NCBI RefSeq assembly: GCF_000024925.1
Contig: NC_013521.1
Coordinates: 1,550,001-1,614,000, forward strand
Reading direction: 5' to 3'
Source of the DNA: Sanguibacter keddieii DSM 10542
GTDB taxonomy: Bacteria > Actinomycetota > Actinomycetes > Actinomycetales > Cellulomonadaceae
DNA length: 64,000 nucleotides
Shown here: in pieces, positions 51,121 through 60,676 of the stretch
Layout: the number at the start of each line of letters is the position of its first letter
Position numbering within the stretch: the first letter of the stretch is position 1
The notes under the pieces: model-generated
Seen by the model: only the letters and a program-made list of their open reading frames with translations
Told to the model about the DNA's origin: nothing
The model's database searches: none
Program-made: the position numbers and the translations under genes

Positions 51121-53529
51121 TCAGGGGAACGAGAGCGTGGTCGTGCGGAAGGTGAGCACCTCGGCCGACTGGATCTCGGCCGTCGGGCCGGTGGTGAGCG
51201 ACCTGGCGTGCTCGGCGCGCTCGGGCAGGCGGACGGGGGTCTGGTCGGTGATCGGGTAGACCAGCACGTCGACCACCCGCTCCTCGGCGTCCGTCGTGGG
51301 GGTGATGTCGACGTCCCACTCGGCGCCGTTCCAGAACAGGTCCTCGGCGCGACCGTCGAAGGTCGAGCGTGCGACGTCCCCGACGAGGTCGAGGCGCAGC
51401 AGCGACCTCTCGCCCGCCCGCGCGAGGCCCGTCACCGTCACGCGGTACCGGGCGGAACGTTCCTCGACGTCGGACGCGGTGGGTGCACTGGCGCGGTCCG
51501 GGACCGTGACGACCGCCGGTGCCGGCTCGCGTGCGGCGCGCACGAGCTCGACGGTGATCCGTGGCTCGACGACGTCGTGCGCGACGTCGTGACGCTCGTA
51601 GCCGGCGCCCGCGTCGATCCCGAGGACGTCGACGCTCGCCGGGCAGGACGTCAGGACCCGCAGCCCGGTGGCAGTATCCCCGGCGGCAGTCTCCCCGCCG
51701 GGAGCCTCGTAGACCGCCTCGGCGTCGGTGAGGACCAGGCGCAGCCGCCCGTCGACCGTCGGGGTCCAGGCGCGCAGCGCGTCCTCCTCGCTGAGCACGA
51801 GGATGCGGGCACGGCCCTGCGGCCCGTCGACCCGCACGACGGTCGTGGCCGACGGCACCACGTCCTTCAGGACGCTCTCGCCCGGGTCGCCGTCGACGAG
51901 GACGGCAGCCCGACCACCAGCACCGGCGCTCTCGGCACCGGTTCTCTCGACGGTCACCTCGTGGTCGGCCGGGAAGCCCAGGTGCACGGGCACCCCGGGG
52001 GCGGCGGTCAGCACGAGCAACGGCTCACCCTGGGGCGTGTCGAGCCGGGTGAGGACCGTCGCGGTCGCCCAGCGCAGCATCGTCTCGCCGAGGTCGAGCA
52101 TCACGGGCCAGGCCGCGGTCGCGCCGCTCGGGACGTCGACGGGCACGTGCGGGACACGCACCGTCTGCTCGTCGAGGTCGACCTCGAAGCGCGTCCCGTC
52201 GAGCCCGGGGAGCGAGGCGTACGGGCGGTGGGTGCTGAGGTACAGGAACCCGGACCGGCCGTCGCTGCGCAGCGCCCACTGCGCCGGGCTGCTGCCCGCG
52301 GTCGACGGCATCTGCGCCAGCCGGGAGCCGTAGGCGGCGAGGAAGGCGTGCTGCCCGCGCAGCCGGTGGAAGCTCTCGCGCAGCTGCAGGTGCGCTCCGA
52401 CGGGCGCCCGGAAGTCGTAGTTGAGCTCGGGCAGGTCGTTGGGGTACCCGGTCGCGTGCGACTCCTGCAGGTCGGGGCCGGGGTTCGTGCCGCCCGCGTA
52501 CATGTAGTACCCCTGCCACACCGACCCGCTCCCGGCCTTGCAGTGCGCGATGGCCGCGGTGTCACGGCCCTGCGCGTCGATGCGCCGGTGGTAGGCGCTG
52601 GCCATGCCACCGCCGAGCTCGCAGGTGGCCGGCGGGAACTCGGGTCGTGGCGCAGCCGCCGCCGACGCGTCGAGGACCGGCGCGGTGCGGCTGTCGCCGG
52701 CGAGGTCGGCGCCGATCTCGGGGGCGTCCCACTGGTCCGAGAAGCTGAACTGCCCGGCGAACCCGTGGTCCTCCCAGCGGTCGTGGGTGTCGAGCCAGAA
52801 CCCGTCCTGGTACCCGCCGTACATGGGGAAGACGTCGCCGACCGGGATGTCGGCCCCGCCCCAGGCGGTCGCCGTCCACAGCGGAGCCCGGATCCCGACC
52901 TCCCGTGCGATCTGCTTCAGGGTGCTGATGTGGTCGGGCTGGTCGTAGATCTCGTTCTCGACCTGCACGCCGACCACCGGTCCACCGGGCTCGCACCAGT
53001 CGCGCAGCTGGTCGCCGAGGTGGCCGAACCATGTCCGGACGTCCTCGAGGTACGCGGGGTCGTCGGTCCGCTCGGTGTACGGGGCCGCGACCACCCAGTC
53101 GGGGAGCCCGCCGTTGCGGACCTCGCCGTGGCACCACGGACCCACCCGCAGCACCACGTCCAGGCCCTCGGCCGCGGCCAGCCGGACGAGCTCGGCGACG
53201 TCGAGGCCGTCGTCGAACCGCGGCGCGGTGCCGCGCTCGGGCTGGTGGTGGATCCACGGCAGGTACGTCGCGACCACCGTGATCCCGCCGGCCCTCATGA
53301 GGCGCAGCGTCTCGGCCCAGCGGTGGCGGGGCACGCGGCTGTAGTGCATCTCGCCCGTCACCGGGACCCACGGCACCCCGTCGCGCGACAGGCACCGGTC
53401 GGTCACGGTGATGGTCGTCGCGCCGTCACGGGCGTCCGGCATGCTGGCCGCCCGCTCGGGCTGCGGCCAGCCAGCAGCGCGCAGCCGGACGAGGGTCTGG
53501 GGGGAGGTCGAGGCGGGAGCGGCAGTCAT
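51121..53529 (-). CDS. Beta-galactosidase, GH35 family
   Basis: An 802-residue cytoplasmic glycosidase. The GH35 barrel starts 'VPVTGEMHYSRVPRHRWAETLRLMRAGG'. 'VVGVQVENEIYD' holds the acid/base Glu193, and Glu303 in 'TCELGGGMAS' is the probable nucleophile. 'VGPWCHGEVRNGGLPDW' is a conserved family segment. A long beta-rich C-terminal half follows. It has no signal peptide. It lies in an operon with a LacI regulator and a GH78 rhamnosidase, which suggests that it removes beta-galactose from imported plant-derived oligosaccharides. The linkage is not known. Confidence 0.9.
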   Translation of the reverse strand: MTAAPASTSPQTLVRLRAAGWPQPERAASMPDARDGATTITVTDRCLSRDGVPWVPVTGEMHYSRVPRHRWAETLRLMRAGGITVVATYLPWIHHQPERGTAPRFDDGLDVAELVRLAAAEGLDVVLRVGPWCHGEVRNGGLPDWVVAAPYTERTDDPAYLEDVRTWFGHLGDQLRDWCEPGGPVVGVQVENEIYDQPDHISTLKQIAREVGIRAPLWTATAWGGADIPVGDVFPMYGGYQDGFWLDTHDRWEDHGFAGQFSFSDQWDAPEIGADLAGDSRTAPVLDASAAAAPRPEFPPATCELGGGMASAYHRRIDAQGRDTAAIAHCKAGSGSVWQGYYMYAGGTNPGPDLQESHATGYPNDLPELNYDFRAPVGAHLQLRESFHRLRGQHAFLAAYGSRLAQMPSTAGSSPAQWALRSDGRSGFLYLSTHRPYASLPGLDGTRFEVDLDEQTVRVPHVPVDVPSGATAAWPVMLDLGETMLRWATATVLTRLDTPQGEPLLVLTAAPGVPVHLGFPADHEVTVERTGAESAGAGGRAAVLVDGDPGESVLKDVVPSATTVVRVDGPQGRARILVLSEEDALRAWTPTVDGRLRLVLTDAEAVYEAPGGETAAGDTATGLRVLTSCPASVDVLGIDAGAGYERHDVAHDVVEPRITVELVRAAREPAPAVVTVPDRASAPTASDVEERSARYRVTVTGLARAGERSLLRLDLVGDVARSTFDGRAEDLFWNGAEWDVDITPTTDAEERVVDVLVYPITDQTPVRLPERAEHARSLTTGPTAEIQSAEVLTFRTTTLSFP

Positions 53530-53556
53530 GGTTCGGAGAGGTCCTTCGGTCGTGGG

Positions 53557-54549
53557 TCAGGTGCTCGTGCGGCGGACGAGCATGGTCGGGTTGAGGACCG
53601 ACCGGACGGTCTTGCCGTCGAGCAGGTCGGTGATGAGCGCGGCGGGCGAGGTGCCCGAGCCCACGGGGGCGACGGTGGTCAGCGGCGGGTTGGTCGCGAC
53701 GTTGTCGAAGCCCACCAGCGCCACGTCCTCGGGGATCCGGCGGCCGGACCGCTGGAGGTAGTCGGCCGCGCCGATCGCGAGGACGTCGGAGGCCACGTAC
53801 AGGGCGTCGAGGTCGGGGCAGCGCTCGAGCAGGACCCGCGCGGCCTCGTACCCGGCCGCGACCGTGAACGCAGCCGCCTCCTCGACGCGCTCGGCGGGGG
53901 CGCCGTCGAGCGCGTCGACGGCTGCCTGCAGCCGGGTGTGCGCACCCGGGGTGCGCAGCGGGCCGGAGACGACGCCGATCGCACGCCGCCCCGTCTCGAG
54001 CAGGTGCTCGACGGCCTGCGTGCTGCCCATCGCGTCGTCCACGCCCGCGTACGGCACGGGCCAGTCCGGGTCGTCGGACACCGGCCCGGTGGTGACCGTC
54101 GGGAAGCCGGTGCGCACCAGCTCGGTGAGCAGACGGCTGCCGGCGACCGGGGTCATGATGATGATCCCGTCGACGTGCCGGGCCCGGGCGTAGTGCAGCA
54201 CCCGTTCCTCCTCCTCGGGCGTCTGCGCGAAGAGCAGCACCGTCGAGCGCCCCGACACCGACAGCTCACGCGTGATGTCCTGCAGCAGCACCGCGAACAC
54301 CGGGTTCTCCGACAGCGACAGCATCGGCTCGGAGAACACGCAGCCCACGTAGTCCGTCCGCTGCTTGGCGAGCTTCTGCGCCGAGCCGTTCGGCACGTAG
54401 CCCAGGGCCTCGATGGCCTCGCCGACCGCGCGGGTCGCGTCCGGGCTCACCCAGCTCTTGCCGTTGAGGTGTCGGGAGACGGTGGCCTTCGACACCCCGG
54501 CCAGGCGGGCCACGTCGTCGATGGTCACTCGGCGTTCTTGTCCGGTCAC
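53557..54549 (-). CDS. LacI-family regulator of the glycan-use operon
   Basis: A 330-residue regulator. Residues 9-31 form the helix-turn-helix ('TIDDVARLAGVSKATVSRHLNGK' in pattern), followed by the hinge and a sugar-binding domain ('VDGIIIMTPVAG', 'DALYVASDVLAIGAADYL', 'VALVGFDNVATNPPLTTVAP'). The start is the GTG at 54549 with AGAGGA upstream. It lies inside the operon between the transporter ATPase (13-nt gap) and the GH35 gene (27-nt gap), so it would control its own transcription. Candidate operators are the palindromes at 60509, 60527 and 61606. Confidence 0.9.
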   Translation of the reverse strand: MTGQERRVTIDDVARLAGVSKATVSRHLNGKSWVSPDATRAVGEAIEALGYVPNGSAQKLAKQRTDYVGCVFSEPMLSLSENPVFAVLLQDITRELSVSGRSTVLLFAQTPEEEERVLHYARARHVDGIIIMTPVAGSRLLTELVRTGFPTVTTGPVSDDPDWPVPYAGVDDAMGSTQAVEHLLETGRRAIGVVSGPLRTPGAHTRLQAAVDALDGAPAERVEEAAAFTVAAGYEAARVLLERCPDLDALYVASDVLAIGAADYLQRSGRRIPEDVALVGFDNVATNPPLTTVAPVGSGTSPAALITDLLDGKTVRSVLNPTMLVRRTST

Positions 54550-54562
54550 TGGGTTCCTCTGC

Positions 54563-56296
54563 TCATCGGCGCGCGTACGCGCTCGGGTCGGGCACCGGCA
54601 CCGAGTCCAGCAGCATCCGCGTGTACTCGTGCTGCGGCTCGGCGAACAGGTCCGCCGTGGGGCGGGACTCCACGATCATCCCGTGCTGCATCACCGCCAC
54701 GCGGTCGCACACGGACTCCACGACCGACAGGTCGTGCGAGATGAACAGGTACGCGAGGCCGAAGTCGTCCTGCAGCCCGTTGAGCAGCTCGAGGATCTGC
54801 GCCCGGACCGACACGTCGAGGGCCGACACCGCCTCGTCGGCGACCACGAGGCGCGGCTCGGTGATGAGCGCCCGCGCGATGTTGACCCGCTGACGCTGCC
54901 CGCCCGAGAACGCGTGCGGGTACCGGTTCATGTGGTCCGCCTCGAGCCCCACCCGCTCCAGGGCTGCCGCCACGCGGTCCTGCATCTCGGAGCCTGACGC
55001 CAGGTGGTTGATGCGCAACGGCTCCGCGAGGATCTCGAGCAGCCGCATCCGCGGGTTGAGCGAGGTGTACGGGTCCTGGAACACCATGCGGACGTCGGTC
55101 CGGAACCCGCGCCGTGCCTCCTTCGACATCGCGACGAGGTCGTGCGTGACGCCGTCGGCGTCGCGGTAGACGACCGAGCCGCCCGTGGTGACCTGCGCAC
55201 CCACGACCGCCCGGCCTGTCGTCGTCTTCCCCGAGCCCGACTCACCGACCAGACCGAGGGTCTCGCCCGGCAGCACCTCGAGGGTCACCCCCGCGACGGC
55301 GTGCACCGGCTCGGCCCTGCGCGAGAAGGCCCGCGCCTTCCCGCCGAAGGTCACGTGCAGGTCGCTGACCTCCACGACCGGCAGCAGGTCCGCCGGAGCG
55401 CTCGCGCCGCTCTCGGCCCGCGGCTGTGCTCGCGCGTGCCGGGGCTTCACCGTCGACGCGCGCACCAGCTGCTGGGTGTACTCGTGCTGCGGGTCCTCGA
55501 AGACCTGCGCCGCCGGCCCGCTCTCCACGAGCGCCCCGTACCGCATCACCGCCACGTGGTCGGCCACCCGCGCGACCACACCGAGGTCGTGCGTGATGAA
55601 CAGGACCGACAGGTTCGACTCCGCCGTCGTCTCCTCCAGCAGGTCGAGGACCTTCGCCTGGGTCGTGACGTCGAGCGCCGTGGTCGGCTCGTCGGCGATG
55701 AGCAGCCGCGGGTCGCACGCCAGCGCCAGCGCGATCATCGCACGCTGGCACATGCCGCCCGACAGCTGGAACGAGTAGCTGTCCATGCAGCGCGCCGGGT
55801 CCGCGATGCCCACCCGCCGCAGCAGGGAGATGCCGCGCTCGCGGGCCTCGGCCTTGGTCATGCCCAGGTGGATGCGCAGGACCTCGACGATGTGCGCGCC
55901 GATGGTCTGCATGGGGGAGAGGGACGCCATGGGCTCCTGGAAGATCATGCCCACCTGCTTGCCGCGCACCTCGCGCAGCGCGGTGCTCTTGGGCCCGAGC
56001 TGCAGGAGGTCGACGGGTGCGTCGCCGGCGCCGGCGCGGAACAGGGCGGTGCCGGCCTCGACGCGCCCGCCGGGGTCGAGGATCCCCAGCAGGGAGCGCA
56101 CCGTCACGGACTTGCCGGACCCGGACTCGCCGACGACCGCGAGGGTCGTGCCCCGGCGCAGGTCGAGGTCGACGTCCTGGACGGCGTGGACCGGGCCGTG
56201 CAGCCCGGCGAAGGTGGTGCGCAGGCCGCGCACGGACAGGATGAGGTCCTCGGTGGCGTCGGCGGCCGAGCCGGTGACGGGCGTGGTGACGGTCAT
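54563..56296 (-). CDS. Fused dual ATP-binding protein of a peptide-type ABC importer (DppD-DppF fusion)
   Basis: A 577-residue protein holding two complete ABC domains. The first (about 18-275) has Walker A 'GESGSGKS' near residue 56, signature 'LSGGMCQR' and Walker B 'LLIADEPTTALD'. The second (about 315-565) has Walker A 'GESGSGKTTT' near 350, 'FSGGQRQR' and 'LVVADEAVSALD'. Each ends with an oligopeptide-transporter C-terminal segment ('PQHEYTQQLV', 'PQHEYTRMLL'). It powers the adjacent two permeases. Its ATG overlaps the upstream permease stop (ATGA). Glycosidases in the same operon suggest the cargo is an oligosaccharide. Confidence 0.93.
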   Translation of the reverse strand: MTVTTPVTGSAADATEDLILSVRGLRTTFAGLHGPVHAVQDVDLDLRRGTTLAVVGESGSGKSVTVRSLLGILDPGGRVEAGTALFRAGAGDAPVDLLQLGPKSTALREVRGKQVGMIFQEPMASLSPMQTIGAHIVEVLRIHLGMTKAEARERGISLLRRVGIADPARCMDSYSFQLSGGMCQRAMIALALACDPRLLIADEPTTALDVTTQAKVLDLLEETTAESNLSVLFITHDLGVVARVADHVAVMRYGALVESGPAAQVFEDPQHEYTQQLVRASTVKPRHARAQPRAESGASAPADLLPVVEVSDLHVTFGGKARAFSRRAEPVHAVAGVTLEVLPGETLGLVGESGSGKTTTGRAVVGAQVTTGGSVVYRDADGVTHDLVAMSKEARRGFRTDVRMVFQDPYTSLNPRMRLLEILAEPLRINHLASGSEMQDRVAAALERVGLEADHMNRYPHAFSGGQRQRVNIARALITEPRLVVADEAVSALDVSVRAQILELLNGLQDDFGLAYLFISHDLSVVESVCDRVAVMQHGMIVESRPTADLFAEPQHEYTRMLLDSVPVPDPSAYARR

Positions 56297-57447
56297 GAGC
56301 GCGCTCCTCCGAGGGACTGGGTCTGGTACGGGTCGGCGGCGTCGCGGAGCCCGTCGCCGATGAAGTTCATGGCCAGCACCGTGATGATCACGGCCAGACC
56401 CGGGAGGAGGAGCCACGGCGCGGTGGTGAGGGCGCGCAGGTTCTGCGCCTCCTGGAGCAGCACGCCCCAGCTGACGTCGGGCGGCTGGATCCCCAGCCCC
56501 AGGAACGACAGCGCGGTCTCGGCGAGGATCATCCCGGGCACCGACAGCGTCACCGAGGCGATGAGGTGGCTGGTCATGGACGGCACGAGGTAGCGGCCGA
56601 TGAGCCGCGGGGTCGAGGCTCCGTCGAGACGTGCTGCCACGACGTACTGCTCGTCGCGCAGCGACAGGAAGCGCCCCCGGACCACCCGAGCGAGGTCGGT
56701 CCAGCCGATGACGGCCACGATGAGCGTGATGGCGAAGTACCGCTGTGTCCCGCTCCACGACGTCGGCAGCGCGGCCGCCAGGCCGAGCCACAGCGGGAGC
56801 GTGGGCATCGACATGAAGAACTCGATGATGCGCTGGATGACCGTGTCGGTCCGCCCGCCGTAGTACCCGGACACGCTGCCGAGCACGATGCCGATGACGA
56901 AGGCGATCGCGACGCCGACCAGACCGATGGTCAGCGACGTCCGGGCGCCGTGCAGCAGCATGCTCAACATGTCGTGCCCCACCCGGTCCGAGCCGAGCAG
57001 GAACACGGTCTCGGACGGGTCCATGGGGCCGAAGAAGTGCCGGTCGACCGTCAGGCCGAGCAGCGAGTACGGCTCGCCCTGCACGAAGAACCCCAGGTCG
57101 ACGCGCTCGCTGGTGTCGGTCGACCAGGTGAGCTCGAGGGTCTCCGGGTCCTGCGTCGCGCTCTGCCCGTAGGCGTGGAGGCCGAAGCCCTCGTCGGAGA
57201 ACAGGTGGACGGCCTGGGGCGGGGCGTAGGTGCGGTCCGCCACCAGGTGCTGGGTGCTGTAGGGCGCGAAGAACCCGGAGAACATCGCGAGGACGTACGC
57301 GGCGACGATGACGAACAGGCTCGCGTAGGCCAGGCGGTGGCGCCGGAACGCCATCCAGACGAGCGTGCGCTGCGGCAGCTGAGGTGCCACCGCGGGCTTG
57401 CCGTCGTCGGACGGGACGGCAGAGACGGTCTGCAGGCTGGTAGCCAT
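56293..57447 (-). CDS. ABC transporter permease (DppC/OppC type)
   Basis: A 384-residue membrane permease. An N-terminal segment ('MAFRRHRLAYASLFVIVAAYVLAMFSGFFAPY') crosses the membrane first. An external stretch of about 90 residues follows, then five more helices with the EAA loop 'EQYVVAARLDGASTPRLIGRYLVP'. 'GSDRVGHDMLSMLLHGARTSL' and 'ALSFLGLGIQPPDVSWG' are signatures of the OppC/DppC class. The ATG at 57447 has GAGG 8 nt upstream; a GTG at 57456 is less likely. It lies 10 nt after dppB and overlaps the ATPase gene. Confidence 0.93.
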   Translation of the reverse strand: MATSLQTVSAVPSDDGKPAVAPQLPQRTLVWMAFRRHRLAYASLFVIVAAYVLAMFSGFFAPYSTQHLVADRTYAPPQAVHLFSDEGFGLHAYGQSATQDPETLELTWSTDTSERVDLGFFVQGEPYSLLGLTVDRHFFGPMDPSETVFLLGSDRVGHDMLSMLLHGARTSLTIGLVGVAIAFVIGIVLGSVSGYYGGRTDTVIQRIIEFFMSMPTLPLWLGLAAALPTSWSGTQRYFAITLIVAVIGWTDLARVVRGRFLSLRDEQYVVAARLDGASTPRLIGRYLVPSMTSHLIASVTLSVPGMILAETALSFLGLGIQPPDVSWGVLLQEAQNLRALTTAPWLLLPGLAVIITVLAMNFIGDGLRDAADPYQTQSLGGARS

Positions 57448-57457
57448 GGGAGGCACC

Positions 57458-58447
57458 TCACTGGTAGCTGAGTCGGATGCGGGGGTCCAGCAGCGCCAGG
57501 GCCACGTCGGAGACGAGCGAGCCGATGACGGTGAGCGTGCTGATGATGAGGATGATCGAGCCGGCGAGGAACATGTCCTGGCTGGTGAGGGCGCTGACCA
57601 GGAGCGGGCCGGTGGTGGGCAGCGCCAGCACCTGGGCCACGATCACCTCGCCCGAGATGAGCGCGGGCAGCACCCACCCGATCGTCGAGATGAACGGGTT
57701 GAGCGCCACGCGGAGCGGGTAGCGGACGATGAGACGACGCTCGGGGATCCCTCGCGCACGGGCTGCGGTGACGTACGGGCGGCGCAGCTCGTCGAGCAGG
57801 TTGGCGCGCAGGATCCGCATCAGCCCGGCCGTCCCGGCAGCACCGAGCACCACGATGGGCACCCAGATGTGCGCGAGGAGGTCGAGCACCTTGCCGAGGT
57901 TCCACGACGCGTCGACGTACTCCGCGGAGAACAGCCCGCCGATGGGTTGCCCGAACACCGACGAGCTGATCCACGCGAGGACGAGCGCGATGAGGAAGTT
58001 CGGGACGGCGATGCCGAGGAACGCGAGGACCGTGATGCTGTAGTCGCCCCAGGAGTACTGGCGCAGGGCCGAGTAGATTCCGGCCGGGAAGGCGAGCAGC
58101 CACGTGAAGAGCAGCGTGGTGACCGCCAGGACGATGGTCAGCGGGAGACGTTCGGCGAGCAGCGTCGAGACGGGCTGGTTCCACTCGAAGGACGTGCCGA
58201 AGTCGCCCTGGAGGACGTTGCCGATCCACTTGAGGTACTGGACCCAGATCGGCTGGTTGAGCCCGTACTGCTCGGCGAGCTGTGCCACCTGGGCGGCGTT
58301 GACGGCCTGGCCCGAGGCCTGCAGCCCGGCCACGTAGGTGGTGAGGTAGTCGCCGGGCGGCAGCTGGATGATCGCGAAGGCGGCGATCGAGATGAGGAAC
58401 AGCACCGGGACGGCGATGAGCACGCGCCGGAGGACGTAGCGGATCAT
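57458..58447 (-). CDS. ABC transporter permease (DppB/OppB type)
   Basis: A 329-residue membrane permease. It begins 'MIRYVLRRVLIAVPVLFLISIAAFAII', the conserved first helix of DppB proteins. The EAA loop is 'RPYVTAARARGIPERRLIVRYPLR', and it ends 'ALLDPRIRLSYQ', the typical C-terminus. Its ATG overlaps the stop of the binding-protein gene by ATGA. With the DppC-type partner it forms the membrane channel of the importer. Confidence 0.94.
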   Translation of the reverse strand: MIRYVLRRVLIAVPVLFLISIAAFAIIQLPPGDYLTTYVAGLQASGQAVNAAQVAQLAEQYGLNQPIWVQYLKWIGNVLQGDFGTSFEWNQPVSTLLAERLPLTIVLAVTTLLFTWLLAFPAGIYSALRQYSWGDYSITVLAFLGIAVPNFLIALVLAWISSSVFGQPIGGLFSAEYVDASWNLGKVLDLLAHIWVPIVVLGAAGTAGLMRILRANLLDELRRPYVTAARARGIPERRLIVRYPLRVALNPFISTIGWVLPALISGEVIVAQVLALPTTGPLLVSALTSQDMFLAGSIILIISTLTVIGSLVSDVALALLDPRIRLSYQ

Positions 58448-60459
58448 CCTGCGGTCGCCTCCATCGAGAACTGCTCGGGCCGCATCGGGCCGGGCGTGGG
58501 GTAGATGAAGCTGCTGATGAAGGTGCTGGGGAAGTTGACGAAGTCGTCCTGCACCACGGAGTAGTCACCGGCGGGCAGGCACACGCCGATGGTGTAGAAC
58601 TCGCGCTTGGCGATGGCGAGCACCTGGCGGAACAGGGCCATCTGCTCGTCCATGTCGAGGGTGCGTCCCAGCTCGCGGTACAGCTCCATCTGCTCGAGCA
58701 CGGGCGCGATGGGCTCCTCGCCCTCGGCGCCGTCCGTGATGAACCACAGCGCCCACAGCGGTGCCCACTGGCACTCGGCGTTGTGCGGCAGCCACAGGCG
58801 TGGGTCGTACATGGCGTCGAGCAGCCCGCCCCCGGCCGACCCGACGGCTGCGTCGAGCTGGTTGAGGGACCTGCGCTGGGTGAAGAGCGACCGGTCCATC
58901 GACTGGACGCGCATCCCGACGCCGACGCGGCGCCACTGCTGGGAGATGAGGTCGAGCGCGCTGATGGACGACGGGCGCTGGGTGATGACGGCCATGTCGA
59001 AGGTGAGCGGGACGCCGTCGCGGCGCAGCCGGAGGCCGTTGCCGTCGCGCTCGGTCAGCCCGAGCCCGTCGAGCAGCGCGTTCGCGGCGTCGAGGTCGAG
59101 GGCGGTGTGCTGGGTGGCCATCTCCTCGTCGTAGAACGGTGACTCGCGCCGTGGGGCGAGCTGCCAGGGCTCGCCCTGACGCTGGTAGACGGCGTCGATG
59201 ATCTGCCGGCGGTCGGTCGCGAGGGACAGCGCCACCCGGAAGTCGCGCTCGAGGAACACCTCGCGCAGGCCGAGGTCCTCGGTGTTGAGGTTGAGCTGCA
59301 GCGAGAGCTGGTTCTGCTCGGCCGTGATGGCCTCGACGAGGTGGTAGCGGCCGCGGTCCCGGTTGGCGGCGAGGACGGGCTTGTTGTCGAGGGTGGTGAC
59401 GTCGCTCTGCGGGAGGGTGATCTCGCCGTTGGACGCCTGGATGGTCATGAGCTGGGGGTCGCCGATGATCTCGAGGACCACCTCGTCGAGGTAGGGCAGC
59501 TGACGCCCGGACGGGTCGACCTTGTAGTAGTAGGGGTTGCGCTCGAGCACGAGGCGGGACCCTTGGCCCAGCGGTGTGCGGACGTTCCAGCACGCGACGG
59601 TCGGCAGCTCGGTGGTCTGCCAGCGGGGCAGGTCCCAGTAGCCGCGGCCGACCTTGGAGAAGAAGTGGTCGCCCCAGCCCCCGAAGCCGGCGTCCTGCGC
59701 GGCCTGGTCTGCCCCGGGCGTGTGGTCGGCGTGGAACTGCTCGAGGTAGTGGCGCGGGTAGAGCACGAGGATGTACCCGGTGGGCCCGGCGAGGTGGGCG
59801 AGGAACATCCCGTTGACGCCCTCGAAGCGGAAGGCGAACCGGCGGTCGTCGATCTTCTCGATGCGCCCGGGCGTCCCGTCGGTCGTGAACTCCTGCGGGG
59901 GCGAGACGAGCAGGTCGGGGTGGCTCATCACCTCGTCGTAGGCGAAGACGACGTCGTCGCTCGTGAACGGCTCGCCGTCGGACCAGCGGACGCCCTCGCG
60001 CAGCGTGAAGAGGAACGTCTTGCCGCCGTCGAGCACCTCGACGGACTCGGCGATGTCGGGGACGGGCTCGGTGAAGTCCGGGTCCCAGCTGAGCAGTGCG
60101 TCGCTCGCCGCGTAGGTGTAGGCCTGGTAGACGGAGACCGTCCCGAGCATGCCGCTGCGCCAGCGTCCGCCGTAGACGCCCTCGCGGTCGGTCGGCGTGA
60201 TGACCTGCGGGTCGACCGGGAGGCGCTGCTCGAGCGGCGGGAGCGTCCCGGCGGCGACGCGCGCCGCCAGCATGGGGGCCTCCTTCTGGCCGGGGAGCGG
60301 GGCGACGGGTGTCGACGAGACCCTCGGCTCGAGGGTCATGAAGGAGCAGCCGCTGAGGCTGGCGGCGGCCGCGAAGGCGCCGCCGAGCAGGACGGCGCGG
60401 CGGCTGATGCCGGTGCCCTGCGGGGGCGGGGTGGGGCGTGCGTCGGGTGGTCCCTCCAT
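58444..60459 (-). CDS. ABC transporter substrate-binding lipoprotein (family 5)
   Basis: A 671-residue extracytoplasmic solute-binding protein, first gene of the seven-gene glycan operon. The N-terminus has a twin-arginine-type stretch 'SRRAVLLGG' (Arg20-Arg21) and a lipobox ending at Cys38 ('SLSGC'), so it is probably a Tat- or Sec-exported lipoprotein. The family 5 domain contains 'LLSWDPDFTEPVPDIAESVEVLDGGKTFLFTLREGVRWSDGEPFTSDDV'-type sequence and 'RNPYYYKVDPSG'. Members bind peptides, nickel or oligosaccharides; the neighbouring glycosidases favour a sugar ligand. AGGAGGG precedes the ATG. Confidence 0.92.
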   Translation of the reverse strand: MEGPPDARPTPPPQGTGISRRAVLLGGAFAAAASLSGCSFMTLEPRVSSTPVAPLPGQKEAPMLAARVAAGTLPPLEQRLPVDPQVITPTDREGVYGGRWRSGMLGTVSVYQAYTYAASDALLSWDPDFTEPVPDIAESVEVLDGGKTFLFTLREGVRWSDGEPFTSDDVVFAYDEVMSHPDLLVSPPQEFTTDGTPGRIEKIDDRRFAFRFEGVNGMFLAHLAGPTGYILVLYPRHYLEQFHADHTPGADQAAQDAGFGGWGDHFFSKVGRGYWDLPRWQTTELPTVACWNVRTPLGQGSRLVLERNPYYYKVDPSGRQLPYLDEVVLEIIGDPQLMTIQASNGEITLPQSDVTTLDNKPVLAANRDRGRYHLVEAITAEQNQLSLQLNLNTEDLGLREVFLERDFRVALSLATDRRQIIDAVYQRQGEPWQLAPRRESPFYDEEMATQHTALDLDAANALLDGLGLTERDGNGLRLRRDGVPLTFDMAVITQRPSSISALDLISQQWRRVGVGMRVQSMDRSLFTQRRSLNQLDAAVGSAGGGLLDAMYDPRLWLPHNAECQWAPLWALWFITDGAEGEEPIAPVLEQMELYRELGRTLDMDEQMALFRQVLAIAKREFYTIGVCLPAGDYSVVQDDFVNFPSTFISSFIYPTPGPMRPEQFSMEATAG

Positions 60460-60508
60460 CGGGAAGCCCTCCTGGTCGGACGCGCTCTGCTCTGAGACGC
60501 GTGCTGCG

Positions 60509-60522
60509 GTTCACCTGTGAAC
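60509..60522. promoter_or_regulatory. Palindrome GTTCA-N4-TGAAC, downstream of the operon promoter
   Basis: GTTCACCTGTGAAC, a perfect 6-bp-arm palindrome between the promoter and the start of the binding-protein gene. The same GTTCA-N4-TGAAC form occurs in the GH2 promoter (61608-61621). Confidence 0.6.
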
Positions 60523-60526
60523 GACT

Positions 60527-60558
60527 GGACTGTAACCGGTTTTAGTCCGGCACCACAA
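60527..60558 (-). promoter_or_regulatory. Promoter of the glycan operon with an overlapping palindromic operator
   Basis: On the minus strand TTGTGG (60558-60553) and TACAGT (60534-60529) are separated by 18 nt, a good promoter. A 22-bp palindrome (60527-60548; outer arms GGACT/AGTCC, core AACCGGTT, 9 of 11 positions matched per half) covers the -10 and most of the spacer. The central CCGG fits LacI-family operators; the operon's own LacI protein is the obvious candidate ligand. Confidence 0.65.
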
Positions 60559-60676
60559 GAGCCTGTTGGAACGATTCAATGGATCGCCTGGTGAGAGGGT
60601 CGGTCAGTGCTACGCCTGGCAGGCTGATGACCAGCGCTATCGTCGGTAGAGACGTACCGGCCGGTGTCTGCCCGGT

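Noticed and set aside
48850-54744. A 1964-codon open frame on the plus strand opposite the GH78, GH35 and LacI genes
   Set aside because: It crosses several real genes on the other strand and has no domain, start signal or family resemblance.
54563-56296. Possible frameshift merging two ATPase genes
   Set aside because: The frame is continuous with two complete sets of Walker and signature motifs; fused DppD-DppF proteins are known.
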